Numbered from the stretch's first letter, positions 25,921 through 34,026 are shown. The stretch: 64,000 bases of DNA from Actinopolyspora xinjiangensis (GCF_900104475.1 NZ_FNJR01000011.1:62001-126000), one strand, 5' to 3'. Numbers and translations: made by a program. Notes: a model not told the origin generated them from the sequence alone.

Positions 25921-26775
25921 GTGGCCACCTTCGACGAGCGGCGCGCACAGTTCGGCGAACGCCTACGCGGTTTCAGAGCGCAGACAGGGCTGAACGGACG
26001 CGACTTCTCCTACGCCCTCGGAGAGGGATGGACCCAATCCAAGGTCTCCAAACTGGAGACGGGAAGACAGACTGCCACCGACTCCGATGTCGTCGACTGG
26101 CTGCATGCCTGCGGAGCATCGGAGCCGGTTGTGCAGCGGGTTCTCGACGAGCTGCGTGAGTTGCGCGTCGAAGAGGTCACATGGCGCCGTCAACTTCGGG
26201 GCGGTCATCAGGGTCGCCAGTCCCAGATAGCTCGCCTCGAACAACACGCGACGAGGATTCGTGGTCTCAGCACAGCTCTCGTTCCCGGCCTGGTCCAGAC
26301 GGCCAACTACGCACGGGCCGTCTTCACCACTCAATCGGACCTTCACGGCACTGAGCGTGATCCCGACGAGGCGGTACGCGAACGTCTTCGCAGACAGGAA
26401 GTCCTCTACGAACCGGATAAACGGATCGACATCCTGATCACGGAATCAGCTCTGCTGCACTCCGTGGTCCCACCGGCTGACATGATCGCACAGCTGGACC
26501 GGCTGAACACCATCCTCGCGCTGCCGAACCTGCGGATGGGCATACTTCCGGCTGGGCGAACTCTGCCGCACACACCGATTCACGGATTCTGGATCCTCGA
26601 CGACCACGTACTCGTCGAGAACATCACCGCGGAGCTCCGTATCACCGACCCGGACCAGATCGGCGTGTACGAGACGCTCGCCGACCAGCTCTGGTCCGCC
26701 GCCGACGTAGGGAACGACGCGAGCGCGATCCTGCAACGCCTTACCGAGCTCTATCGCGACAAGCTCGAAGACTGA
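25921..26775 (+). CDS. WhiJ-like XRE-family regulator with DUF5753 domain (second copy)
   Basis: 284 residues, GTG start with GAAGGAG upstream. The helix-turn-helix lies at about residues 11-60 (LRGFRAQTGLNGRDFSYALG, WTQSKVSKLETGRQ). DUF5753 follows with ALVPGLVQTANYARAVF and PPADMIAQLDRL. It lies last in a three-gene operon, whereas the first unit has the XRE gene first. Divergent from cassette 2. Confidence 0.9.
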   Translation: MATFDERRAQFGERLRGFRAQTGLNGRDFSYALGEGWTQSKVSKLETGRQTATDSDVVDWLHACGASEPVVQRVLDELRELRVEEVTWRRQLRGGHQGRQSQIARLEQHATRIRGLSTALVPGLVQTANYARAVFTTQSDLHGTERDPDEAVRERLRRQEVLYEPDKRIDILITESALLHSVVPPADMIAQLDRLNTILALPNLRMGILPAGRTLPHTPIHGFWILDDHVLVENITAELRITDPDQIGVYETLADQLWSAADVGNDASAILQRLTELYRDKLED

Positions 26776-26939
26776 ACAACCGAGACCTTCGCTCCGGTCG
26801 ACATCCTGCAACGAACCCCCCAGTTCCGGCCGACGGCACCGGGCGGTTTTCGTAGCAGGATCAGGAACAGCCCCTGCCTCTCGTCATGCGGGGCCCGCAG
26901 AACCAATGGCTGCACGACCGACCACAGCCAAGGCGTTGC

Positions 26940-27089
26940 GGTCCATCCCCGCGTGCGCGGGGCCTACCTTCGTCGATACATCCGCGCCTGGCGAGAAGAG
27001 GGTCCATCCCCGCGCGTGCGGGGCCTACCGCAACAACATCCCACGTCATCACCGTCACTCGGGTCCATCCCCGCGCGTGCGGGGCCTAC
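26940..27089 (-). CRISPR. CRISPR array 2, type I-E-like, 3 repeats and 2 spacers
   Basis: Repeats at 26940, 27001 and 27062, 28 bases each, spacers 33 bases. Two repeats carry the loop variant CCCCGCGCGTGCGGGG instead of CCCCGCGTGCGCGGGG; the stem is unchanged. The leader is at the high-coordinate side. No cas genes nearby. Confidence 0.92.
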
Positions 27090-27150
27090 ACTCACTGCGC
27101 TGGGATTTTAGCAGTGGGAAAGCGTTGTGAGAACCACTTCGTTCTTCCCC
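27090..27150 (-). promoter_or_regulatory. Leader of CRISPR array 2
   Basis: Shares ACTCACTGCGCTGGGATT and GTGAGAACCAC with the other leaders. On the minus strand TAAAAT (27105-27110) is a -10 element with TTCTCA 17 bases upstream. Confidence 0.78.
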
Positions 27151-27230
27151 TCTTCGGCGTCCTGGGGGCGCGGTGACGAGATTCGGTCGTGCTGGCGGGG
27201 GCTCCGCTGAGTACTGAAGAAGAGCCGCTT

Positions 27231-27256
27231 ACCGAGTCATCGAATGACCATTGTGG
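27231..27256. repeat. 26-bp motif shared with 35932-35957
   Basis: ACCGAGTCATCGAATGACC followed by ATTGTGG. Contains the perfect inverted repeat GTCAT-CGA-ATGAC. The copy at 35932 differs at two positions that break the palindrome. The rest of the 27151-27437 gap holds no gene I can support. Confidence 0.6.
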
Positions 27257-27437
27257 GTTTGAGGTTCCGGCCCGGATCGCAACATCCGGTCAGGGTTGCC
27301 ACGGTCTCCCGGCACACCTCAGCGGCGTCGGTGAAAGGAGGCTGGCGGGGTTTCGTTCGTGAGGTAGCGCGTTGTTCGTCCGTAGCGGCACGGCGCTCTC
27401 CGTAGTCGGCGCGGGGAGTTCGTGCTGTGCGTTCAGG

Positions 27438-27836
27438 TCACTCCATCACCCACTCGATGTTCGTCGGGCACTCATGCGTGCGCAGGAACTCCCGCAGGGC
27501 CGCGAGCGTGTCTTCGGCGCTGATCTCGTAACCCGCCGGAAGCTGGGAGTGGTGGCCACCGCGCCAGTAGTCCACGGGTTCGGTGTTCGAGCCGTGCGCC
27601 GGACGAAAGGAATCCTGCCCGTCCCACCACGTGACGACACCACGGTCACCGTCGAGCCCGACCGAGAACTCGGTCGCGGCGCCATCCGAGATGTTCACGA
27701 AGAACGACCACGCTTGCTGCGGTTGCCGCTCGTTCGCCTCCTGAAGGAGATCGATCACGTCCAGATCAGCGGGAAGTTCGCCCACGTCGATTCCGCCTTC
27801 GGTCAGCAGCTCGGAGGCAATCGCGTTCGATGTCAT
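27438..27836 (-). CDS. Imm1-type immunity protein
   Basis: 132 residues. Features of the Imm1 family: AWSFFVNISDG, VVTWWDGQDSF, PVDYWRGGHHSQLPAGYEIS, EDTLAALREFLRTHECPTNIEW. Imm1 proteins are typical neighbours of secreted deaminase toxins. ATG overlaps the stop of the deaminase gene (ATGA), giving coupled synthesis. It is expected to bind and block that toxin in the producing cell. Confidence 0.85.
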   Translation of the reverse strand: MTSNAIASELLTEGGIDVGELPADLDVIDLLQEANERQPQQAWSFFVNISDGAATEFSVGLDGDRGVVTWWDGQDSFRPAHGSNTEPVDYWRGGHHSQLPAGYEISAEDTLAALREFLRTHECPTNIEWVME

Positions 27837-28612
27837 GGGTGTCCCTGTCCCCTGTACGTCTTCGTGAACGTGGACCCGTCCTGTCCGCTTCCGTAGACCG
27901 TCAAGCTATACCCCTCCGGTAGAAGACTCGGCAGCGCCTTGTCACACGTGTTGGGGAAGTTTCGTTGCCGCTCGATCCCGCACGGGACGTTGTTGATCGC
28001 CAGCTCCCCGTGTGGCTGTGCGCTGTCGATCATCAGGGCCGCGAAATTCGCTTCCACGTGGCCATCCACCCATCTGGGGTTGACACCCGCGCGCTTCAGA
28101 CGTTCGCGGATGATCTGCGAGTAGTGTTCACTCATCCCGGAGCGCATCGGGGGAAGCGGATGCCCGTCCTCGCCGAAGCGACCGACTCCCATCGTCTTCT
28201 CACCCACGCCAGGGATCACGCGCTTGTCCAAGTGTTCCGCCAGGCCAGCGGCTTGTGGTGGGTAGGAGTCACCGTGCGGGCTCTTGACCGGCTCGGATGT
28301 CCGTACGGAACCCGCCTCCGATCGGGGTGTCTCCAGCGGAGCCGGTTCCCCTTCGATGCTGGTGCGGTAGCGCTGGATGGTGCGGAGGGCCAGCGTGATC
28401 TTGCGCCAAGCTTGCCGCATGTCTTCGGCGGTGGTCTCGTGCTGGTTCAGGAGGTGTTGGGCGTTCGGGTCGTTGGTGCCGGACAGGCGTTCGGTGAGTT
28501 CCTGTCCTCGTTGGTTCCAGGTGCTTCCGGCCGCGACGATCGCTTCCTGGGCTTCGGTGGCTTTCGTGGTGGTGATCGCCAGTGACCGCCCGATTTCCTC
28601 CAACGCGCTCAT
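27833..28612 (-). CDS. SCP1.201/DddA-like deaminase toxin
   Basis: 259 residues. Residues 1-90 form a helical region (LXG/WXG-like), then a linker, then a C-terminal zinc deaminase domain with His185-Val-Glu187 and cysteines 211 (NNVPCG) and 223 (NTC), followed by ALPSLLPEGYSLTVYG. This arrangement matches the SCP1.201 family that includes the cytosine deaminase DddA. The two zinc cysteines are separated by 11 residues, more than the two in DddA. Substrate (DNA, RNA or nucleotide) and secretion route are not shown by the sequence. Confidence 0.85.
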   Translation of the reverse strand: MSALEEIGRSLAITTTKATEAQEAIVAAGSTWNQRGQELTERLSGTNDPNAQHLLNQHETTAEDMRQAWRKITLALRTIQRYRTSIEGEPAPLETPRSEAGSVRTSEPVKSPHGDSYPPQAAGLAEHLDKRVIPGVGEKTMGVGRFGEDGHPLPPMRSGMSEHYSQIIRERLKRAGVNPRWVDGHVEANFAALMIDSAQPHGELAINNVPCGIERQRNFPNTCDKALPSLLPEGYSLTVYGSGQDGSTFTKTYRGQGHP

Positions 28613-28975
28613 GGTGAGCTACGAACCGGCCGCGTGCTCGTTCGGTGATTCGCGTCGTTTTCCGAGGATGCCTTCTGGCTTGCCGCAGCGCGAGGGCTTC
28701 GCCGGATGTCTCGACTCATGAGCGAGCTTTCTGCTCGGGGCTCTTCGATGCCTGCCGTGTGGGGGCGTTCCTTCGATTCATCCCCGCGTGCGCGGGGCCT
28801 ACGTCTACCGCGATACGCCGCGGGAGCATCCGCACGGTCCATCCCCGCGTGCGCGGGGCCTACGAGGGTTCGCTGCCTCCGATGGCGATGGTGTTGGGTC
28901 CATCCCCGCATGCGCGGGGCCTACTGGGTCGGCAGGGGATGGGATTGATGAGGAGTCGGTCCATCCCCGCGCGTG

Positions 28976-30236
28976 GCGGATTCGTGGGGTCGTTGCAACG
29001 GTGGTTGGTTATTTGCTGGTCAGTAGTGTAGTCCATCGGTGTTTGGGGGTGTCCCAGTTGAGGGTTTTGCGGGGTCGGGTGTTGAGTTCGCGAGCGATGT
29101 CGGTGAGCTGGGTTTGCTGCCGGGGAGGGTCGGTGCCTTTCGGGAAGTATTGGCGCAGCAGCCGGTTGGTGTTTTCGTTGCTGCCGCGTTGCCACGGGCT
29201 GGCCGCATCGCAGAAAAACACCGGGATGCCGGTACGAGCAGTGAACTCCTCGTGGTAGGCCAGCTCGCTGCCCTGATCCCAGGTCAACGTCCGGGTGAGA
29301 TGACGAGGAACGCGGGCTAGACTGCGCCGCAACGCCGTGTTGACATGCTGGGGCGTTTGTCCCCACGGCAAAGCCACCAATGTCACATAGCGCGTGGTGC
29401 GCTCAACCAAGGTAATGATCGCGGTCGCGTTATTGCGCCCAATGAGCAGATCGCCTTCCCAATGACCGGGCACAGCACGATCAGCGGCTTCGGCCGGACG
29501 ATGATCCAGCATCACCGACGGAGTCACGAAGAAGTGCTGCCGCTGCCGCGTTTCCCGCCGAGACCGCCGCCGACGACGCCCACTGCGCAACTGCCGACAA
29601 CTATGCTGCCGCAACCGCCCCCGATGACGGTGATACATCGCCTGATAGATCGTCTCGTGCACCACATGCCGGTCAGGCTGGCCCGGAAACCGCCGCCGCA
29701 GATACGCAGCGATCTGCTCCGGACTCCACTGATGCCCCAGCTTGGTCTCCACCACCTGCCGCAGCCGCCCATCACGGGCGATTTTGCCCCGCTTCGGTCG
29801 AGGCCTACGCGCCCGCGCCCGCGCATGCGCCCCGTGCGGACGATAGGCACCATTCTGCTGGCAATTCCGCCGCAACTCCCGACTGACCGTGGACGGATCA
29901 CGCCCCAACTCCCGCGCAATCACGCGCACACCGGCCCGCTCCCGACACCGATCAGCGATATGAACCCGCTCCGACTCAGACAGAAACCGCCCCGACACCT
30001 CTGCCCGCCCACCCCGCGGCTTCGGCACCCGACCATTGCGCCACATCTTGCCCCGACGCGGATCCACCCCCACCCGACGACACGCCTCACGACTGGACAC
30101 ACCCTGCTGCATCAACCGGAAGTATTCCGCCCGCGCCTGCGCCAACCGAAAAGACCCACCACTCACACGCCTCTCCAGGCCCATCACAACCCCCACACAC
30201 TCAGGCGTTGCAACGACCAGCAGAACCCACGACGCG
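28976..30236. mobile_element. IS30-family insertion sequence
   Basis: About 1.26 kb. Inverted ends share GGTCGTTGCAACG exactly and match over 23 bases with five differences (28978-29000 against the complement of 30206-30228). The exact outer limits and the target duplication are uncertain by a few bases. It contains one transposase gene and sits inside a CRISPR repeat. Confidence 0.88.
29009..30184 (-). CDS. IS30-family transposase
   Basis: 391 residues from ATG 30184, inside the element; the frame extends upstream into the array leader but that part is outside the IS. An N-terminal helix-turn-helix is followed by VIARELGRDPSTVSRELRRN. The DDE catalytic residues lie in HWEGDLLIG, LTWDQGSEL and SPWQRGSNENTNRLLRQYFP. 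Appears intact. Confidence 0.94.
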   Translation of the reverse strand: MGLERRVSGGSFRLAQARAEYFRLMQQGVSSREACRRVGVDPRRGKMWRNGRVPKPRGGRAEVSGRFLSESERVHIADRCRERAGVRVIARELGRDPSTVSRELRRNCQQNGAYRPHGAHARARARRPRPKRGKIARDGRLRQVVETKLGHQWSPEQIAAYLRRRFPGQPDRHVVHETIYQAMYHRHRGRLRQHSCRQLRSGRRRRRSRRETRQRQHFFVTPSVMLDHRPAEAADRAVPGHWEGDLLIGRNNATAIITLVERTTRYVTLVALPWGQTPQHVNTALRRSLARVPRHLTRTLTWDQGSELAYHEEFTARTGIPVFFCDAASPWQRGSNENTNRLLRQYFPKGTDPPRQQTQLTDIARELNTRPRKTLNWDTPKHRWTTLLTSK

Positions 30237-30246
30237 CGGGGCCTAC

Positions 30247-30310
30247 ACTCACTGCGCTGGGATTCTAGCGGCACGGAGGCACTGTGAGAACCACCTCGTT
30301 CGTACTTCCT
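30247..30310 (-). promoter_or_regulatory. Leader of CRISPR array 3
   Basis: ACTCACTGCGCTGGGATTCT and GTGAGAACCACCTCGTTCGT are shared with the other two leaders. Minus-strand TAGAAT (30262-30267) with TTCTCA 17 bases upstream forms the leader promoter. The IS now separates this promoter from all but 10 bases of the array. Confidence 0.78.
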
Positions 30311-30397
30311 CCGAGCGTCCGCTTGGAGCGAGGAGCTTTCTGGCACTCCGCTACGGGAATAGCACATCGTTCGTGTGCTTGGAGCCGCACTAGCGGT

Positions 30398-32092
30398 TCA
30401 CGATTGCTTCGCGTTGGCGTCCTCCGGGAACGCCAGGTAGCTGATCGAGCTGAGGTCGATCCCGTACCGAGCGTAGATTTTGGTCGTGTTCTCGCCGGTG
30501 AGGTCCTGCTCGGCATACCCGAGTCGGTCGGCGACGGCGAGTACCGCTGACGTGCTCTCGGCTTCGATCTCAGCGTACGGTGGTATGTGCGGCCACGCGT
30601 CGATGGTGACTTCGGCGCCGTCGAGCTCGAACCTCACTCGCGTGTTCTCCTGGTACGCCTTCGGTCGGTAGCCCAGTTTGCCGAGCAGGATGTTGGTCGT
30701 TTCGAAGTCCGAGACCGTGACCTCGGTTTCGGTGGTGCCGTCGATACCGTCGTCAGCGATCTCCTTGATCGTGAGCGTGGTCTCAGTACCCGTGTCACGT
30801 AGGCGAACCCATCGTGATTGGTCGCCAGGAACGATGTCGTAGACGTAACGGCGTTGCCGTGCTCCGTCGATCCTGCGCCCGCCGAGCGCGACTACACGGT
30901 GTTCGAATTCGTCCGGATCGATCTCCAGTACCTTCGCCTCGTGCTCGGTCATCATGATGCGGTGAGCCCTTCGTTGACGTGAGGATCGCGGGACACAAGA
31001 GGGTAGGGAACTCGCGTGCTGGGCCAGTCGGGCGTACTCCGCTTCGCGGAACCGTACGACCTCGGTGGCGAGCTCCCCGTGCAGGAACTCATCAAGAGGT
31101 TGGCACAGGTCCATTCGCCGGATGCAAACACCGACCATCCACCGGCCGTCGCGATCTCGGTACAGGCGCAAACCGTAGAAGCCCTCCTGGCAGTCGGTGC
31201 CGTTGTTGAACCGACATCCGGCACACGTGTCCGGCAAGCGCGTGGGGCGCAGACGCTTGAACGAGATGTGCCGACCGTCGGCCATGCGGTACTCGGTGCG
31301 GGCACCGGACACGCCCGCTGTGACGTGGTCCGCTACGGCGACCGCACCTCGTTCGGCGAGAACGCGCTCGATCGCGGCTACTGATGCCGTCCCGTGGTCA
31401 AGGCTGTTCAGCAGACGTACCGAGATCGTTGACGAGTACTCGTCGAGCAATCGGTGAACCCGTTCGACGTGCGTATCGTCGAGTACGACGATATTCGCCC
31501 GTGCTCCGATGCCGTACCGTTCGCAAGTCGCTATGGAAGCACGCAGCGCCTCGATCTTCCTCGCGGCACGTGTCGTGTCCTGAAACCGCGTGCTCTGTAC
31601 CTGAGCGAGCTCGCTCGCCGTGGTGCCGAACACAGAGAAGTTCACGTGATCGAGCCCAGCGCGAGCGCACGCCCCGAGTACATCAGCGCCGTGTTCGCCG
31701 TTCGAGGTCATGCGTACCCGGTAACCGACGTCACGAGCGAGCCGCACGACCTCTACCAACCGGGGGTGCAGAGTGGGTTCGCCTCCCGTGATGTGCAACT
31801 CGGTCAGCCCGAGCTCACGTAGCGTGATGAGCGCACGCTGATACTCTTCGCTCGGTTCTACTGTGGCGGGCAAGAAGTTCGCCCCGTTGCTCGCGGCATA
31901 GATGGAAACACGTCCCGAGGTGCCCGCTGTGACGAACTCCCCGGCCGTTCGGCGGCTGTTGTCGGCTACGACTGGCGTGCCCTCGTTGTGGCAAAATGTA
32001 CATGTCATCCCGCACGCGTCCACAACTTTGATCCGCAAGGTCGTGTCTTTGTCCACGTAGGTCGGTACGTTCGCGGCGACATCCGGCATCAT
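30398..32092 (-). CDS. Radical SAM domain fused to a CYTH (class IV adenylate cyclase-like) domain
   Basis: 564 residues from ATG 32092. Residues 20-240 are a MoaA-like radical SAM domain with CGMTCTFC (Cys27, 31, 34) and HITGGEPTLHP. A cysteine group follows (CAGCRFNNGTDC). After an Arg/Ser-rich linker, residues 380-564 are a CYTH domain with the EHEAK (ExExK) triphosphate-binding signature at its start. The frame is continuous without a stop. An ATG pair at 30955-30958 could also start the CYTH part separately, but no ribosome site is obvious there. The upstream extension to 32260 is not supported. Confidence 0.82.
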   Translation of the reverse strand: MMPDVAANVPTYVDKDTTLRIKVVDACGMTCTFCHNEGTPVVADNSRRTAGEFVTAGTSGRVSIYAASNGANFLPATVEPSEEYQRALITLRELGLTELHITGGEPTLHPRLVEVVRLARDVGYRVRMTSNGEHGADVLGACARAGLDHVNFSVFGTTASELAQVQSTRFQDTTRAARKIEALRASIATCERYGIGARANIVVLDDTHVERVHRLLDEYSSTISVRLLNSLDHGTASVAAIERVLAERGAVAVADHVTAGVSGARTEYRMADGRHISFKRLRPTRLPDTCAGCRFNNGTDCQEGFYGLRLYRDRDGRWMVGVCIRRMDLCQPLDEFLHGELATEVVRFREAEYARLAQHASSLPSCVPRSSRQRRAHRIMMTEHEAKVLEIDPDEFEHRVVALGGRRIDGARQRRYVYDIVPGDQSRWVRLRDTGTETTLTIKEIADDGIDGTTETEVTVSDFETTNILLGKLGYRPKAYQENTRVRFELDGAEVTIDAWPHIPPYAEIEAESTSAVLAVADRLGYAEQDLTGENTTKIYARYGIDLSSISYLAFPEDANAKQS

Positions 32093-32162
32093 TCGATTTC
32101 CCGCGTTGATTACAGTTTTCGTGTGGTGGAGCGGAGCCGGCCGAAAAGGTCCGGCGTCGGCG

Positions 32163-32396
32163 TTACCGATGCAGCGATCCGTCCGGACCAAGTGGACAGA
32201 CGGGGCAGCGCTCGTAATGTTGGGCAGGAGTGCCGAACCTCGGGAAGGCGAGGCAACCACACTCGGCGATAACGACCTCGCGGCTTTCGTGGAGCTGTAT
32301 CACCGGGGGTTCGGGTACTTCGTGCCGAACGAACTCTCCTCGAAGGCCCACCGCGTAAACGCGTGCGTCGTCCTCGATCCGAGTCTTCAAGGGCAT
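32163..32396 (-). CDS. Small cysteine-containing protein before the radical SAM-CYTH gene
   Basis: 77 residues from ATG 32396. It has a zinc-ribbon-like pattern in its second half: AECGCLAF, then HYERCPVCPLG. It ends about 70 bases before the radical SAM-CYTH start on the same strand, so the two may be co-transcribed. The longer frame up to 32588 is Arg-rich and unlikely. Could be a partner, a carrier or a substrate; nothing in the sequence decides. Confidence 0.5.
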   Translation of the reverse strand: MPLKTRIEDDARVYAVGLRGEFVRHEVPEPPVIQLHESREVVIAECGCLAFPRFGTPAQHYERCPVCPLGPDGSLHR

Positions 32397-32760
32397 GGTT
32401 CGCCCCCAGGGCACGGGGACTGGTGCTGCGTGTGGAGATTCGTATGTGAATCTCGGATGTGCTTCGGGGCGTCGCGCCCGGACGGCTCTCGTTGTGCGCC
32501 GTGTTCGGCGCGGCGTCCGTTGCTCACGTGCGAACGAGCGTTTCGCTACCGCGCGGGTCGCTCGTGCGGTCGATACGGGTGTTTGCACAGTCCGCTACCT
32601 CTCCAGCGCTTCGGCAGTGCCATCACGAGCCTCCGTCGTTGTGGCCTGACACGGGAGGGAGCGATGCCGGGAGCGCAAGGGGAGAGTTCGGGGAGAGTTG
32701 ATTTTCTCCTCGGGTAGTCGGTTCGTTACTGTCGGATACGGACTGATCAGAGGAGCAGGT
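32397..32760. other. Divergent gap, no gene seen
   Basis: About 360 bases between divergent genes. Contains a short hairpin GATTC-GTATGT-GAATC near 32437-32452. No coding frame is convincing. Promoters of both neighbours are expected here. Confidence 0.45.
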
Positions 32761-34026
32761 GTGCCGGAGCCCAACGAAGCCCTACGCGCTGCGCGGCAAC
32801 GCCTAGGGTCACCGTCATCACCGGGCCAGCCGATGACCCGCCAAGAACTGGCCGAAGCCGTGAATGTCCAGACCTACCGGCTGACGGAGAAGATCACCGA
32901 GGTCGACGCCAACCACATCGGCAAGTGGGAGCGCGGCGACATCCGCTGGCCAGCCGCTCACTACCGGTGAGCGCTGCGGCACATCCTGAATGCCGATTCA
33001 GATCTCGAACTCGGGTTCAGGCGACGTGGTAACGGGTGTACCACTGAAGACGTGGACAGAAGGACTTACCTCGGAACGACCCTCGGACTTGGTGTCGGGG
33101 TGGCGCTGGCGCGAAGTCGCGGTGCCGGTGTGACGGGTGGCTCCAGCGAAGATCTCGTCACGTCGATCGCCGCACCGACCGAGTCTTATCGGCGCATGGA
33201 AGCGTCGGTCTCTTCGCGGGATCTCGCACCCGCCGCTGAAGGACATCTGCGGCTGGTGAAGCAGATCGTTCGGAACAAGCCGCACGACGCGCGGGGATTC
33301 GCCGCCCTGAGCGAAGTCGCTGGTTTCTCGGCGTGGCTCGCGGCTGATCGGGGCGATACGGTCCTCGCGTGTGCGCGGTACCGGGAGAGCATCCGATTCG
33401 CCGAGTCAGCCCGCAATCCCCTGTTGGTGTCCTACATGATCGGAAGTCTGGGACACTTCGCCGTCGAGATCGGTGACTCTCGTCAGGGAGTGCGACTGCT
33501 CGACAAGGCGGCTCGGCAGCTCGACAACAGCAGTCCGGCCGCCGCCCGGGCATGGCTCGCGTCCCTGCGAGCGGTCGCCTTCGGCGCGCTGCGGGACCGA
33601 GTGGCGATGACCGAAGCGCTCAACACGGCCGAACACCTCGCCGATCGACGTCCCGGTGAGGCCCGATGGCCGTGGATGTTCGCTTTCACCTCGGCGAAGG
33701 TGGCTCGCTACCGGTCCAGTGCGCTGGCTAAGTTCGGTGACCTGTCGGCGGCGAAAAGCGCCTACGCCGCCGCACTCCCGGGCATGACGACTCCCAAGCC
33801 CCAGGCGCTCGCGAAGGTCGAGCACGCGTTACTACTGGCACGGACGGCCCATCAGGATGAGGCCGCCAAACTCGGCCTGGAAGCGCTGCGGGTCGGCAGG
33901 CAGTACGGTTCCGAGCGGATCGTGTCGAGCGTCCGAACGCTGCGGTCCGAGCTGCCGGTGCGCAGCCACGAGGTCGAGGACCTCGACCGGATGTTGACCG
34001 AGCTCTACGAAGAGGACCAGCGGTGA
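32761..34026 (+). pseudogene. XRE-TPR regulator interrupted by an in-frame TGA
   Basis: GTG 32761 has AGGAG 5 bases upstream. Codons 1-69 encode a helix-turn-helix (MTRQELAEAVNVQTYRLTEK, IGKWERGDIRWP). Codon 70 is TGA (32968-32970). The same frame continues for 352 codons with LRHILNADSDLELGFRRR, then RRTYLGTTLGLGVGVALA and TPR-like helices to 34026. Intact relatives are single proteins of this layout. A restart at GTG 33052 could still produce the TPR part. The TGA could be a nonsense mutation or a sequence error. Confidence 0.82.

Larger units (their letters stand above)
28775..30246 (-). CRISPR. CRISPR array 3, interrupted by an IS30-family element
   Basis: Repeats at 28775 (degenerate), 28836 and 28897, and a fourth at 28958 that is cut after 18 bases. 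The missing last 10 bases, CGGGGCCTAC, stand at 30237-30246 beyond the insertion sequence. Joined, the halves give exactly one 28-base repeat next to the leader. Three 33-base spacers. One repeat has CGCATGCG in place of CGCGTGCG. Confidence 0.9.

Noticed and set aside
26871-26906. Possible extra degenerate repeat before CRISPR array 2
   Set aside because: CCCC and GGGGCC words are present but the spacing and loop do not fit the repeat.
32093-32260. N-terminal extension of the radical SAM-CYTH frame to 32260
   Set aside because: It overlaps the end of the upstream small gene and has no conserved sequence; the ATG pair at 32087-32092 fits the domain start.
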